Origin: Pelargonium cotyledonis
Lineage: Eukaryota; Streptophyta; Magnoliopsida; Geraniales; Geraniaceae
Direction of reading: 5' to 3'
NCBI GenBank assembly: GCA_036897625.1
Contig: JAYMTA010000113.1
Coordinates: 1-40,216 of the forward strand
DNA length: 40,216 nt
Positions within the stretch are counted from its first letter, which is position 1, and each line of letters opens with the position of its first letter. The position numbers and the translations under genes are program-made. The notes under the pieces were generated by a model that did not search any database, had not been told where the DNA came from, and was given only the letters and a program-made list of their open reading frames with translations. Of the stretch, positions 23,264 to 35,900 are shown one piece after another.

Positions 23264-23946
23264 CTTTCTCAACTCTGCCTCTGCCTATGCCTCTCTCTCT
23301 GGTCTTCTCAAACTCGTCCTCTTCCCAAAAATTAGGGTTCTTGCGGCACCAATCCAATTGTCTCTCTGATCCTCCTTGTAGGAGTGGGTGGAGAACAAGT
23401 TATTTACTTGGATGGTGGGAGGGTACAAATGTAATTTCAATTGATAAACCCATATTTCAATTTCACTTGATTCCCAATTTCTGAGAATCCCAATTCACGC
23501 GGGTAACAAACCGGCTCAGGCTTAGGCCTCAAAACCAACTGCAGAAGAAGAAGGAGTGTCCTGATAGATATCAATCTATCGCATCCCAAATGTTCCCGGA
23601 ACCGCAGCCACTCGCTGCTACGCGCGCGTGATCTCCTACGCTCCTTCCTCCAATTCCTCGATTCTGCTTTCACACAGCACAACAGCACTTCTGTTTTCAG
23701 GTTCAAATCAAGAAACAAACTCACCGTCTCTGTTCTTGTTGTCATACCTTTTAGATGCTTTTGATATATTTTCAAAGTTCAAAATTTTAACATGTTGTTA
23801 CTGAATTTAAACTGATGAAGCATTGAGCTATTGGGAGTTTCTATTATCCCCAATTTTAATGATTTGCTGCATGTTTGCCGTAGCATTGTGTGTTTTTGAT
23901 AATTGAAAGTTTTGATTTTTTTTTTCTTTTCATTATAGTGATAGTA
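23264..23946. promoter_or_regulatory. Shared upstream region of the EIF1AD-like and SHPRH genes
   Basis: The two start codons face away from each other across 683 bp. Near 23270-23330 there are pyrimidine-rich leader-like stretches for the - strand gene. For SHPRH, a polypyrimidine tract and CATTATAG acceptor end at 23938, only 8 bases before the ATG, so a 5' UTR intron is likely. A possible donor is TTTTCAG|GTTCAAAT at 23700/23701. The region 23560-23640 is GC-richer (TACGCGCGCGTG). A bidirectional promoter is inferred from the arrangement, not shown. Confidence 0.45.
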
Positions 23947-26900
23947 ATGGGTAGAAAGAAGCAGCCCCGACCACATCGGTCGGGCCATGATGCACAATTG
24001 GATTTGAATGGGGAACCTGATGCTCCCAGTTCCACAACTAGAACAAGAACTGCTCAAAAGAAAGCAATTTTGGATGAGACTGAGCAGCTACCCTTTTTTG
24101 TTGAAGTTGATCGAAATTGCTGGGTTTCAGATGAACACCTTGATGTTTCTGAAATTATTCTCACTCAATTGAACATTAGTGAAGGCTATTCTGGTTACCA
24201 GGTGACTCAGGATTTATATCAGGATTCCAAGTTTTCCATTAGGTTTTCTGTTCGCAATGTTAGTGACTCACTTGCTCGCATTAAGTTGGGCCATTGGCCT
24301 GTTGTACCTGCTTCTGATATTTCATTGGAGTTCGTGGAAAAATGCACTTCGGTGGATAAGGTCGACACCCAGTCAGTGATTTTGTCTGGAAGTTTTGATG
24401 GTCCGGACGAGGCTGTTTCTAGTCTTATTCACTTGGCTAGTCTCAAGTTTATCACCCTGAGACCAACTTTAGGGGTTGTTGCAGTTTCAGGGGATGCACC
24501 AACTCTGCAATTGAGAGTGCAGATGCTTAGAAGTGCATTTGATGCATGCGAGTCACTTTTGGACAATGGCAGACAACTTTGGAAAAAGAGTATGATGAAT
24601 GTCATGGCTTGGTTGAGGCCAGAAGTGAACACTTCAGAGGCTAGGTATAGAGTTAGTAAGTTAACAGAAATGGAGATTGATGATATGCACACGGAGGCTG
24701 GAGAGGATAGTTCAGTCTCCAGAAAACGTGCAAGGTTTGATGCTGCCACATTTTATGAAGCCATCAAACCATCTAAGTGAGTATCCACTTGTATTCTTGT
24801 TGTACCCTAAATTTACCATTTCATATTAGTGATTTGTGTTAGTTGTCACTTAAGTTCTGCAAATTTGTGTTTCAGATGATCTTGGTTAAGTTCTGTTTTC
24901 ATTTTAGTTTTCTGTGTGGTATATGAAAATGAACTGTAAGCGCTAGCATGTCTTCTGTATAGGGGTGATCCAATGCTTGAGGATGACATACCTGACTTGC
25001 TTCCTCAACTGAGACCATATCAGCGTCGTGCAGCTTATTGGATGGTACAGCGAGAGAAAGGAGATTCGGGAAGTTTGGCCAGAAAGGAAAATAGTCACTT
25101 CCTTTCTCCATTATGTGTTCCTGTACATTTTGTAGATACATGTTCAAAAATATTTTATAATCCGTTCAGGTATAATTTCTCTAAACCAAGAGTTCTGTTA
25201 TGTTCCTACCATCCTTTGGTTAAGTGTATAACAGAAGAAGAAAAAGAAGTTTGATCGATTGTTCTTGTTTATTCTACTTAGACTAAGTCACTGCTAGTTA
25301 ACTCCTTTGGTTACCTCTTGTCTTCAGTGGAAATGTTTCAATGCGTCCAGAGCAGCCTCCACCATTCATTTCTGGTGGTGTTCTTGCTGGTAAGATTACT
25401 GGTATTGTAAGTTATCTAGGATTATCAATTATTTGAATATTATTAATTTTTTTTCTTCTTTTTGCTGCAAATTATTCTCTGTGGTTGATTGTTGCTCTCT
25501 TACATAAAATTCTGAACAAATAGAATGTTTCACAGAAGAGGTTGTTATATCACATTTAAGAATCGAAACATATGCAATCTAATGTAAGGAGAGCCAATTA
25601 GAGTTGAACTTCTAACCCTTTTTGTTGTCTTCTGTCTTTAATTATTTGTCATGGCACATCTAGCCAAGTAAATTCTCAGTTTGTTTTGTCCCCTCTTTAC
25701 ATCTATGTTTTGTTTGTCGTGTGAGATGCACTTACATGCATGGTCAAATATAGTTGATGCTATGTTTAACAATGTCTCATCAGTTTCCTTGTTTTATGTG
25801 TTGTGTTAAATAGGGAAGTCCAGTTTGATCATTTACATGCGCTTAGGGGTTGAGATAGTGTTTGCGTAGAGTACCATTATTTTGTGATATCCCTACCTTG
25901 CACGGTAGTGGGGATGTCTGTGCTGGTCAGCATGAATGCAATTAAAGATTATATATAATACATGTAATTATCAGTTTTCCCTTTATACTTGTGGTTATCC
26001 TGAATTATAAAGCTCTTATTAGTTCAGGTAGGACTGAGTGCAAAGGAAACAGTATGCTTAATAATGACTTTCTTTCTTACATTATTATCACATCTCTTGG
26101 ATTTTTTCCAAGAACTTGATTGAAGCTGAAGCTCTTTAATAAACATCACAGTGATAATAGTTGTTTTTTTTTTCTTTTTTTTTTTTTGTCTATGCATCTG
26201 TAAAGTTTCTCTTATTAGGGGTCTTATACAGGTGCATATATGATGTAAATGTAGTTGCATTGAGCTTAATTTTCCATGGCTCACAGATGAGATGGGCTTG
26301 GGAAAAACTGTTGAACTGCTTGCTTGCATCTTTGCACATCGTAAGTCAGCATCTACATTCAGCATATATGATGATAAATCATTGCAAGTAACTGGGAATC
26401 AGAGACAGAGAATTAAAAGATTGAAAAAGGAGCGAGTTGAGTGTATATGCGGGGCTGTGACTGAAAGCTACAGATATAAAGGACTGTGGGTGCAGTGTGA
26501 TATCTGTGATGCTTGGCAACATGCAGATTGTGTTGGATATTCAATTAAAGGTAAGTCTTTGAAATCCAGAGAAATTCATAATGGACAAAAGAGCACTAGA
26601 AAAAAAAGTACGGCGAACATAGTTGAGAGGGATGGAGAACATGTTTGCCAGCCATGCTCGGAACTGATAAAAGCTACCGACTCTCCTGTTCCCACTGGTG
26701 CAACTCTAATAGTTTGTCCAGCTCCTATATTGCCCCAATGGCATTCTGAAATTATACGGTATAATATTTAATATACTTTGCTTTTTCTTGGTGTTTTAAT
26801 TTTCAATTACTTAGGAACATAGTTTAGGTCAGCTGGCCCAGCTAATATTTTGGCTGACTCGTATTGAAACATTAGATTGTAGTTTAATATTTCCATGACA

Positions 26901-29900
26901 GTTTGGTGCTTGAAAGCATATTACATACTGTCACTCTAACTTCAGACTTAAGTGGGTTGACAAATTGACCATGATTAGTGTGGGGGACCAACTCAACTAA
27001 AAGTTGATAGTTGAAGGCCCAACTTTAATTTTATTCTTTAACACAAGAAATCATGGACATCTTAATTAATCTTACACTTGTATGCTTATTAAATTTTCAA
27101 TTTAATAACTATTAAGCTCTGTACTCCAATAGTTAGTATGTTGAGTTTTATATTGTAATGTAATGGACATGAAAATATGATGTGTGATTCAACTCTTCAC
27201 AATATAACACTTAAAGAGAGATATAGTTAGTTAATTCTCTTTGTTAGGACAATTCCACATGAAACATGCTGTATCAAATGACTTTCTAATTTTTATTCTG
27301 TATTGAAGCCACACGAATCCAAGTTCCTTGAAAGTTTGCATCTATGAAGGCGTCAGAAACACTTCTTCAGATGCATCTGCTGTAATGGATGTCAATGAAC
27401 TTGTCAATTGTGATGTTGTATTAACAACATACGATGTACTTAAAGATGACCTATCACATGACTCTGATAGACATGAAGGGGATCGCCGCTTCATGAGATT
27501 CCAGAAAAGGTTCGTTTGAACTCTGGTTGTATATTTCCTGTTAGAACTGATGTTTCACTTATTCATACAAAATCCTTGGAGCATAGGTGTTTAATGTGAT
27601 GCTAGTCTTTGCATTTATTATTAATGCACATATTTTTTATTTCTCTTTTCAAAATATTTCCTTTGCAATCTCTCACATAGACTATTTAGAATCCTTGTCA
27701 TGCGAATCTCTTCATAGACCTTGCTGACGTGGGTGGAATAATTCCCACATTGGTAAAATTTAAGATAAAGTGACTACATATAATGATGGAAGTGAAACCT
27801 TACTAAATTACTAATAAGGTTGACCTTTTAGTAGTGGAAGTCAAAGCTATTGTTTGTAGCCCATTATTGGAATTTAACATGGTATCGGAGTTGGTCATGA
27901 TCAAAATCTTGGCCCGAAAATGGTCTATTTATGCTGCCTCCCCTTGTGGTCTTTGGTTTGCTTGCATATGGACATACATGCATCAGCCCACGTGTGGAAG
28001 AAAAATATCTACACGTGAGGGGGCGTGTGCGGATTTAAAAAGCCCCTATATGTGCACCTATCAAGCCCACCAATAAAAGAAAAATGTGAGGCTTGCACGT
28101 GAGTGTGTGGAATAAGTCCCACATCGGTAAAATATGAGATAAACTGGCTACAATACAATGGTGGAAGTAAAACACTACTAATGAGGTCAACCTTTTAGTA
28201 GTGGAATCCCAAGCCATTGTATGTAGACCATTATTGAAATTTAATATCCCCTTTTGTTAATAAATCACCTCCTATCATGACTCCTCTTGCATCTGATGAT
28301 TTTGATTTGCACCAGTGTTCATGATATTATATGATTAGCATGTGCTATTTGCTTGAGCACTGCGCTGAATTAATTGCAGTGAACAGTTGTTTCAATTACA
28401 TGTGCGAATATATTGACAAATCATTTTGGCATAGGTACCCTGTCATTCCGACTCTGCTTACTAGAATATACTGGTGGAGAATTTGTTTGGATGAGGCCCA
28501 AATGGTTGAGAGCAATGCTGCTGCGGCAACAGAAATGGCTTTGCGACTGTATTCTAAGCATCGCTGGTGTATCACAGGGACTCCCATTCAACGCAGACGA
28601 CTTGATGATTTATATGGACTTTTGAGATTCCTTAAAGCAAGTCCTTTTGATGTCTCCAGGTGGTGGGTTGATGTTATACGAGATCCTTATGAGGTAAGAA
28701 GTTTTCTAGTTGATCATAAAAAAGCTATACTATTTAACTAGTGCATAGACTGTGCAACGCTTGGGAAGTGTTCTTCTGGAAAAATAAAATAAAATCTTAC
28801 TAAAAATTATAAAACATAAAAGAAGGGCCTATCTATGCATGAAATTTTCTTTCCTTGCTGATTCCTGCAAGTCCTCGTGGAATTTCATCTGTATACTATT
28901 TCGGTTTTCTTGAAACTGAACCTTACTGCTGCAGAGGAGAGATGTTGCCGCTATGGAATTCACGCATAGACTCTTTAAACAAATTATGTGGCGTTCTTCA
29001 AAAGCTCATGTTGCCGATGAGTTACAACTTCCTCCTCAGGAGGAATGTGTCTTGTGGCTCTCTTTTTCTCCTATTGAAGAACACTTTTATCAGAGACAGC
29101 ATGAAACTTGTGTGAGTTATGCCCGTGAAGTTATTCAAACCATGAAAGATGATATTCTCAAAAGAGAATTCCCAGGTTCCCAATGATATCCTGTATTTTT
29201 ACCTTTTAAAAACAGCAGTACACTGATTACCAGGATGGACAGCAATATGTTGTCTGACACCTAACATTTTTTTTTCTTTTTTCTTTTATAGGTTGTATTC
29301 CTCCTAATGCTTCCTCTGATCCTTTCATCACCCACGTGGAAGCTGCAAAGCTCCTAAACTCACTCTTGAAACTTCGCCAAGCATGCTGTCATCCTCAAGT
29401 AGGAAGTTCTGGGCTGCGTTCATTGCAACAGACCCCCATGACCATGGAAGAGATATTACAGGTGGGTTACGTGTAAGAGCTTTAGGTGGGATCTTCTACA
29501 AAGCAGTAGCCACTTTTATATCTATTGACTGGAATCTTCTGTAGGTTCTGATAGGAAAGACCAAAATAGAAGGAGAGGAGGTTTTGAGGCGGCTAGTTAT
29601 TGCATTAAATGCTCTGGCAGCTGTAGCTATAATTGAGGAAAAGTTTTCAGAAGCAGTATTGTTGTATGAGGAAGCACTGGCCTTAGTTAAAAAGCACTCT
29701 GAAGATTTCCGCTTGGACCAATTATTGAATATTCATATCCTCCATAATCTGGCTGAAATACTCCCTGCTGCTTCAAGCCACTTGCAAGAATTCCACCCAG
29801 AGCGACAGCAGTGCCCTGAAAGCACTGAAAAGAAGGCCTTGAAGAGACACAGTGACGAAGAATATGATCAACATCTTGTGAAGCGGCAAAAAGAGAATAC

Positions 29901-32900
29901 AGAAAATGATGCAAATGTCACTATTTGTACGGCAAAACTATGTGATTGTACTTCTAACCATTCAGTAAATGTTTTAAAGAGTGATAGAGAATCAGAGTCC
30001 CAATCATCCAACGATCAATGTTTGACTGCAGAATGTGAGAACCTGAAACAAAAGTATTTATCTGTATTCAATTCTAAGCTGTCCTTGGTTCAACAAGAGT
30101 TCAGAAAGTCATATTCACAGGTATGCCCTTCATGTTTTTCCCTAGCATGTTACTTTTTAATAATTAATATCTTAGACGTCTGAACGATGTTAAATGCAAA
30201 AGGATTAGGAGAAATAGGGTATATGCATAACATTACTTTTGGTAGCTAGCTTGTGATCTATGCAAATTACGCTTCGATCGTTAAGTGAACATATAGTAAA
30301 GTGGTTAACCAGTTCTAGTGCTAAAATGGCAGAATTATTGACATTGGTCAATTATATACATTTTCCTTGATGTTGCATACAACTGATTACGAGATCTATA
30401 AGTATTATTCTTGATCTTCTTTTTCTTCCTTTTTTGAGAATGCCGCAACAGCTCCCATTAAAAAAAGGCTTTGGAAAACAATCTGAGGATGAGGTCTGCT
30501 ACCTTAAAATGTAAACAGGTTAGAGGGGAGCTGGGAGTTATTTATTGGCCTAGCATAAGAGTATAAGGTGACTAAAGTAATCTTTCAAGAGATTATAGAT
30601 AGCAGGAAGAGTATAATAGTCATTTATACACCCAGGACCGGGTTATCTATTGTTGTGGACTCTGTTTTGATTACTCATTGACATGGGAAGACCGGGAAGC
30701 CTGCAGCTCTGTCAACCCATTATAGGAGACTGATCAAGGGCATGGTGGACACGTGCTAGTAGTGAAGTCAGAAGTGCCTGGCACATGCCATTCTATCTCG
30801 CTGGGTCTGAGTCAAGATGATTTATCTCACAGATTTATTTTACACCATCACAATCGTTTTTACTGTTTGGATATCAAGTGCTACTTTCTGGAACTAGTGT
30901 GACACATAGCCTCTCCGTTAGTCCTCTTGTCGTTGAACTGCCAAATTCTTTAAAAAAACCAGTAACAAATTGTACATGAATTATCTGTCAGTCACATTAT
31001 TCTCGTTAACTGCTCTTGTTAGTCCATCCATTAACATCATCATGTTAGCCTTTCCATCAGAATTCACCAACATTGTCTCTGCTACCACATTCAAGATGTT
31101 TTTGCAAAGAAAAAAAGAAGCTAAAAGAACACCTATATTCACTTACAAGTTACAACTTTATAGTCTAATTTGTTAATCATTATAGCATGAGGTCTATTAT
31201 ATTGAGAAATAGTTTTGTCATCAAGAAAATTTATGCTTCTTTTAGTAAGACTTTTATTTACGGATTCCGTACTGGTATTGTAGCTTATAATTGATTTGTA
31301 TTTTCTTACCTTAGTTTTGATTACCTATTTGAATTTTGATTCTGATTTTTACTTAAATGTTGTGCAGGTTTGTGATGCAATTGTTGAAAGAAAAGAACAA
31401 GATACAGGGTGGTGGATGGAAGCCCTAGATCATGCTGAGCAGAGTAAGGAATACTCAAATGAGCTGATCAGAAAAATTGGAGAGGCTGTCTCGGTAACTC
31501 CTAGTAATTCAAAGTCGTCAAAGCTAGCACCATGGTTAGTTTCCATCTTTCCTCCTTAGTTCACCTATCTGAATTTGTGTGGTACACAATTCTGATTGTT
31601 AGCTCCACGGTTTCATTCATCGAAGTCTTTGGGATGACAATGACTACTTTTATCATTCAGTTTTTTTTTATTTTTATTATAGAATTTGTGCTTGCCTTGC
31701 ATTCTGCCAAGACTTTTTGTGTATTGTTTGCCAAGCCCTCGTGAAAATGTTCTCAAAGAATTTCTGTTCATGTTTGTTCTTAGGCTTTATATTGTTATAT
31801 CTAACTAGGCTTATTTAATTTTGCAAGAAATTTGGAGTATTATACTCTATAAACAGACATGGAAATGCCTTGCAAGGCTTTTAATTTAATCTTTGCAATA
31901 TGAATGTGACTCACAAGTCACAATGGATATTATCTAACTTTTACCGTTCTTCGTCCAGCTTCCGGAGCATTACTACTCTAAAGTATCATATTCAAACTCG
32001 TTTGGATTTATTAGAAACATCTAGGCAAATATTACTTGATCGAGTTCTGGAAATAGATCAGACTATGGACAAACCTAGAGAGGAGGATATTGGTCGTGTA
32101 AGATACTGTCCAATATGCTGCCAGGGAAACAGTGACGGTCCCACTTGTGTTCACTGTGAGCTAGATGAACTATTTCAGGTACTGCATTCAGAATGTTTGT
32201 TGGCATTAATTTCTCCAGTTCACCTATAATTCAGAGTAAGTTCAATTCCTCATATTTCTACCTATTTTTCCAGGTTTATGAGGCTCGGCTTTTCCGTCTA
32301 AATAAAGTGCATGGTGGGATAATCAACTCAGCTGAGGAAGCAGTTGATTTGCGGAAGAAGAATTTTGCACTAAATCGATTTTTACTGTCCAGTGCGACAG
32401 ATGGAACCATGAAGAAGAGAGACGTTGGAGAAAAAGTCGTGGTCAGTGCTTTATCTCATGTCCTTTGTCCATTGTCATTTCCCTTACAAATTTAGATGTA
32501 ATATGAAGTTACCTATGTGTGAAGACTAAGCTAAATGCTTTGCTGTTGCTTTAGTTATTCTTCTTTAATATTTATGGTATGTTGAGCGGTATGCTTTGCT
32601 GCTTCTTTCTCTCTTTCTGTAGTGTGTTGGAGCATATGGGATTGGTGGCGATTTTATCTGTTTTGATCTTCTACTTTGAAACCTAGTATTAGTACATCCA
32701 AATCTTGTAGTGCCTATAATCAGATCCTGCATTCCAGGCTGGCTCTTCCCCTGATGTTGCCCTTCTAATGAATTAGTTCAGTACTCATATTATGTTATAG
32801 TTTTAAAGGGTCATAGCTTGAACTCCATAGCCAATTGATTGTTGAATATGTTTTCTGCATTGGGCCATTATTTTTTTCAATCTTTTCCCTAGTGTTTGAT

Positions 32901-35900
32901 GCATAATTCTTGTATTTATATAATTTTTATTAGTACTTGTAAGGTCATGGTAATTTCACAATTGTTGAAAATGGTGGTTAAAGAGTGTATGATGTTGAAT
33001 AATTTTATTTAATACTTGCCTGATAGGTTTCAAAATCTCCGTCTGAATTGGAGGTTGTACTTGGAGTTATAAAGAACTATTGCAAAACACAGTTGGGGAG
33101 AGGTCGTATATCTGCCGCTACCAAGCAGCTACATCTTCTTGAGGTATGGCCTTCTAAACTTTTTTAACTGGCTAACCTGCAATCAAGTAATCATCTTGTG
33201 TTGTTTTAGTGATTTTAGACCTATGTTCAAATGGTATTATTTCATTTCAAGAAACGGGTTTCATTAGTTCATGGAAATGATTTTTACCCCATAACAATAT
33301 ATATTTATACTTCTCTGAGAACTGTTAACCTATGTCATGATGTTAATCTGCATTGTCACGTAAGTACCTCATGTGTAGTGAATAAAGAATAATGCTTCAT
33401 ATTATGCTCACAGGAGATTATCCTCCACATGTTCTTCATTGGATTTCATGCTAGTTTTTTATTATAAGCAACCGTACCAACCGAGGCTCGAACCCGAGAC
33501 CTCTAGAGTAGCAAACACCTTATGCCAATTGCGATTTCATGCTAGTTATTCTGCTTAGATCTTTTGTATAGGCACTAGTTACCATATCTACTCTACAACA
33601 TTATTCTCTATTTCTCATTGGTTTAGGGCATGCGAAAAGAATATGCACATGCAAGGTCCTTGGCAAGTGCTCAAGCTCAAGTTCTGCAAGCTCATGATGA
33701 AATCAAGATGGCAACCTCACGATTGCGCCTAAGAGAAAATGACAATGAAAAATCAGTTGATGCCTTAGGCTTAGAAGAATTAGCTTCAACAAATGCGCAC
33801 TACTCTAGTGAGAAGTTTATGTCCTTGACCTTGTTGTCACATACAAAAGGAAAACTCCGTTATCTCAAGGTACCAGTACAAATTCTTTTTTTGAAGATCT
33901 ATTTATTAAATTTCTATGATTGGCCCAGAATTATCACAAGTAAAAGGAGATTTAGAAGTAAAACTAAAGGCTGGCTGCTTAAGTATTTTAGTTGTTGCAA
34001 ACAATGAGTCATATTGGAGTGACGAAAACTTGCTGTTTGAAAAGTTCTGCATATTTGATCTGGAATGGTAGAAACTTATTATTAACGGAGCAATACAATA
34101 CTTGATAAAGTGGAAACTCTCAATTATGCACGTGTTGAGCCCACGATAAAGATTTGAGGCTTGCATATGAAGGGAGTGTTGAATATTAAGCCTGACATTG
34201 GTAAAAGATAGAAGGGTTAAACTACATATGAAGATGGAAGCCAAATCCAACTAACAAAATTGACTTTTTAGTATGGGAAGCCCAGTGTTTTTTAATATGT
34301 GGTCCAATATAAAATACTAACTAAACATTCAATAAGGTATCTTAGTAGTTTTGATTATGGCATGTGGCCCATTCATACAAACTCTCATGTGGTCTCTGGT
34401 TCACATGCAGAAATATATACCTGCAGTGATCCACGTGTAGAAGAAAAATGTCTACACGTGAGGGGAACATTAAAAGTAAAACCCCCAGATTGTGCGAAAT
34501 TTGAGCCCACAACAAAAAGATGTGAGTCTCGCGCATGTGAGAGGGAGAATTGAATAGTCTCACATTGGTAAAGGATAGAAATATGGATGGCAAGCACAAA
34601 TAACAAGACTAACCTTGTAATACAGAAGTTGAAGCCCGAATATTTAGCCCAATATAAAATAGTAATGATTTTATAATACTCTAGATGTAGACGTTCCAGT
34701 CTCCTTTTCGGCATCCGTTAAGGAGACTGATTGTGAGGGATTATTGTAAATTAGGGTAATTAAAATTGATTTTCTTTTCTTCTAGAGACTAGCTCTCCTT
34801 GATAATTTGTTGTTGGTTAATAAAAAAAATATACAATTATTCTCCTGGAATTTTTTTCATTTTGGTCCTATAACTATCCATGTTATTTTGAATTGGTATC
34901 CATTTGATTTTTGTTCCAGTTTGGTCCCAAACTATGATATTTTGTTTCCAATTGGTCTAATTTGTATCAATGTCATCAAATTAGGTTGGCGTGGCAGTTT
35001 TTTCTGTACATTTTTGTTAACATGACGAACATGTAACGCTTAATTTAGATAAATTTACTGATGAGACCAATTTGGACCAAAATTGTATGGTCCCTCAATT
35101 ATACAATTTTGTTTCAAAATGGTTCATCATTAAATTTAACTAACTTAAGCGTCACGTGTTTGTCATGTCAACATCTCTTTCTATAGAAATAAATTGTCAC
35201 ATCAGCCTAATTCGACGATATCGTTATGAATTGGACCAATTCAAAACAATAGCTGGGGGACTAAATTGAAAAAAAGAAAGCTAGTACCAATTAGTAACAA
35301 AATAACCAGTAGGTGGACTAAAATGGAAAATTTTCCTTCTTCCCCTTCAAACTTCAAAAAACTACGACACGACATGTTACAACACATTAATTTTTTAATG
35401 TGGAGGCCCCAACTGATATATCAAGTGGTGACAAGTTTCACATTCTTTCTACTTGGGATTCCTTAATAATCGTTGTATTTAAGAAAAAGACAGTAACATA
35501 TTCTGTCATGTTATCTTTCATCCAGATGTCTTCAAAACCTTCATCTTTTTATTTTTAAAGGAAATGTCATCTTTGTTTGCTGCTATCGCATATTGGTGCT
35601 CACTTGTCTTCTTTCAGGGTTTGGTACAATCCAAACAGAAAATGCCAGAGGAGAGCCCAAATGGTTCCCCTTTAGCTAAAGAAACTGGAACAGTTCTGCA
35701 TTCTCCAACAGAGCAGCAAAGAGGATATTTACGCAAAGCAAATGAAGAAGCATGCCCAGTTTGTCAAGAGAAACTAAGCAATCGAAAGATGGTTTTTTCA
35801 TGTGGGCATGTTACATGCTGCAAATGTAAGTTTCTCATTGCTTTTATTTCCTTGGTTTTCTCCTCTTAGTCCAGTCATGAAACTTTTCAAAAGCTATACA

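Noticed and set aside
23890..23946. Upstream in-frame ATG giving a hydrophobic N terminus on SHPRH
   Set aside because: This stretch is a T-rich polypyrimidine tract ending in a CATTATAG acceptor at 23938, so it is almost surely 5' UTR intron. The family starts at MGRKKQ.
27834..28076. 80-codon open frame in SHPRH intron 5
   Set aside because: It lies across the LTR and internal part of the TRIM-like element, which is non-coding in the other copies.
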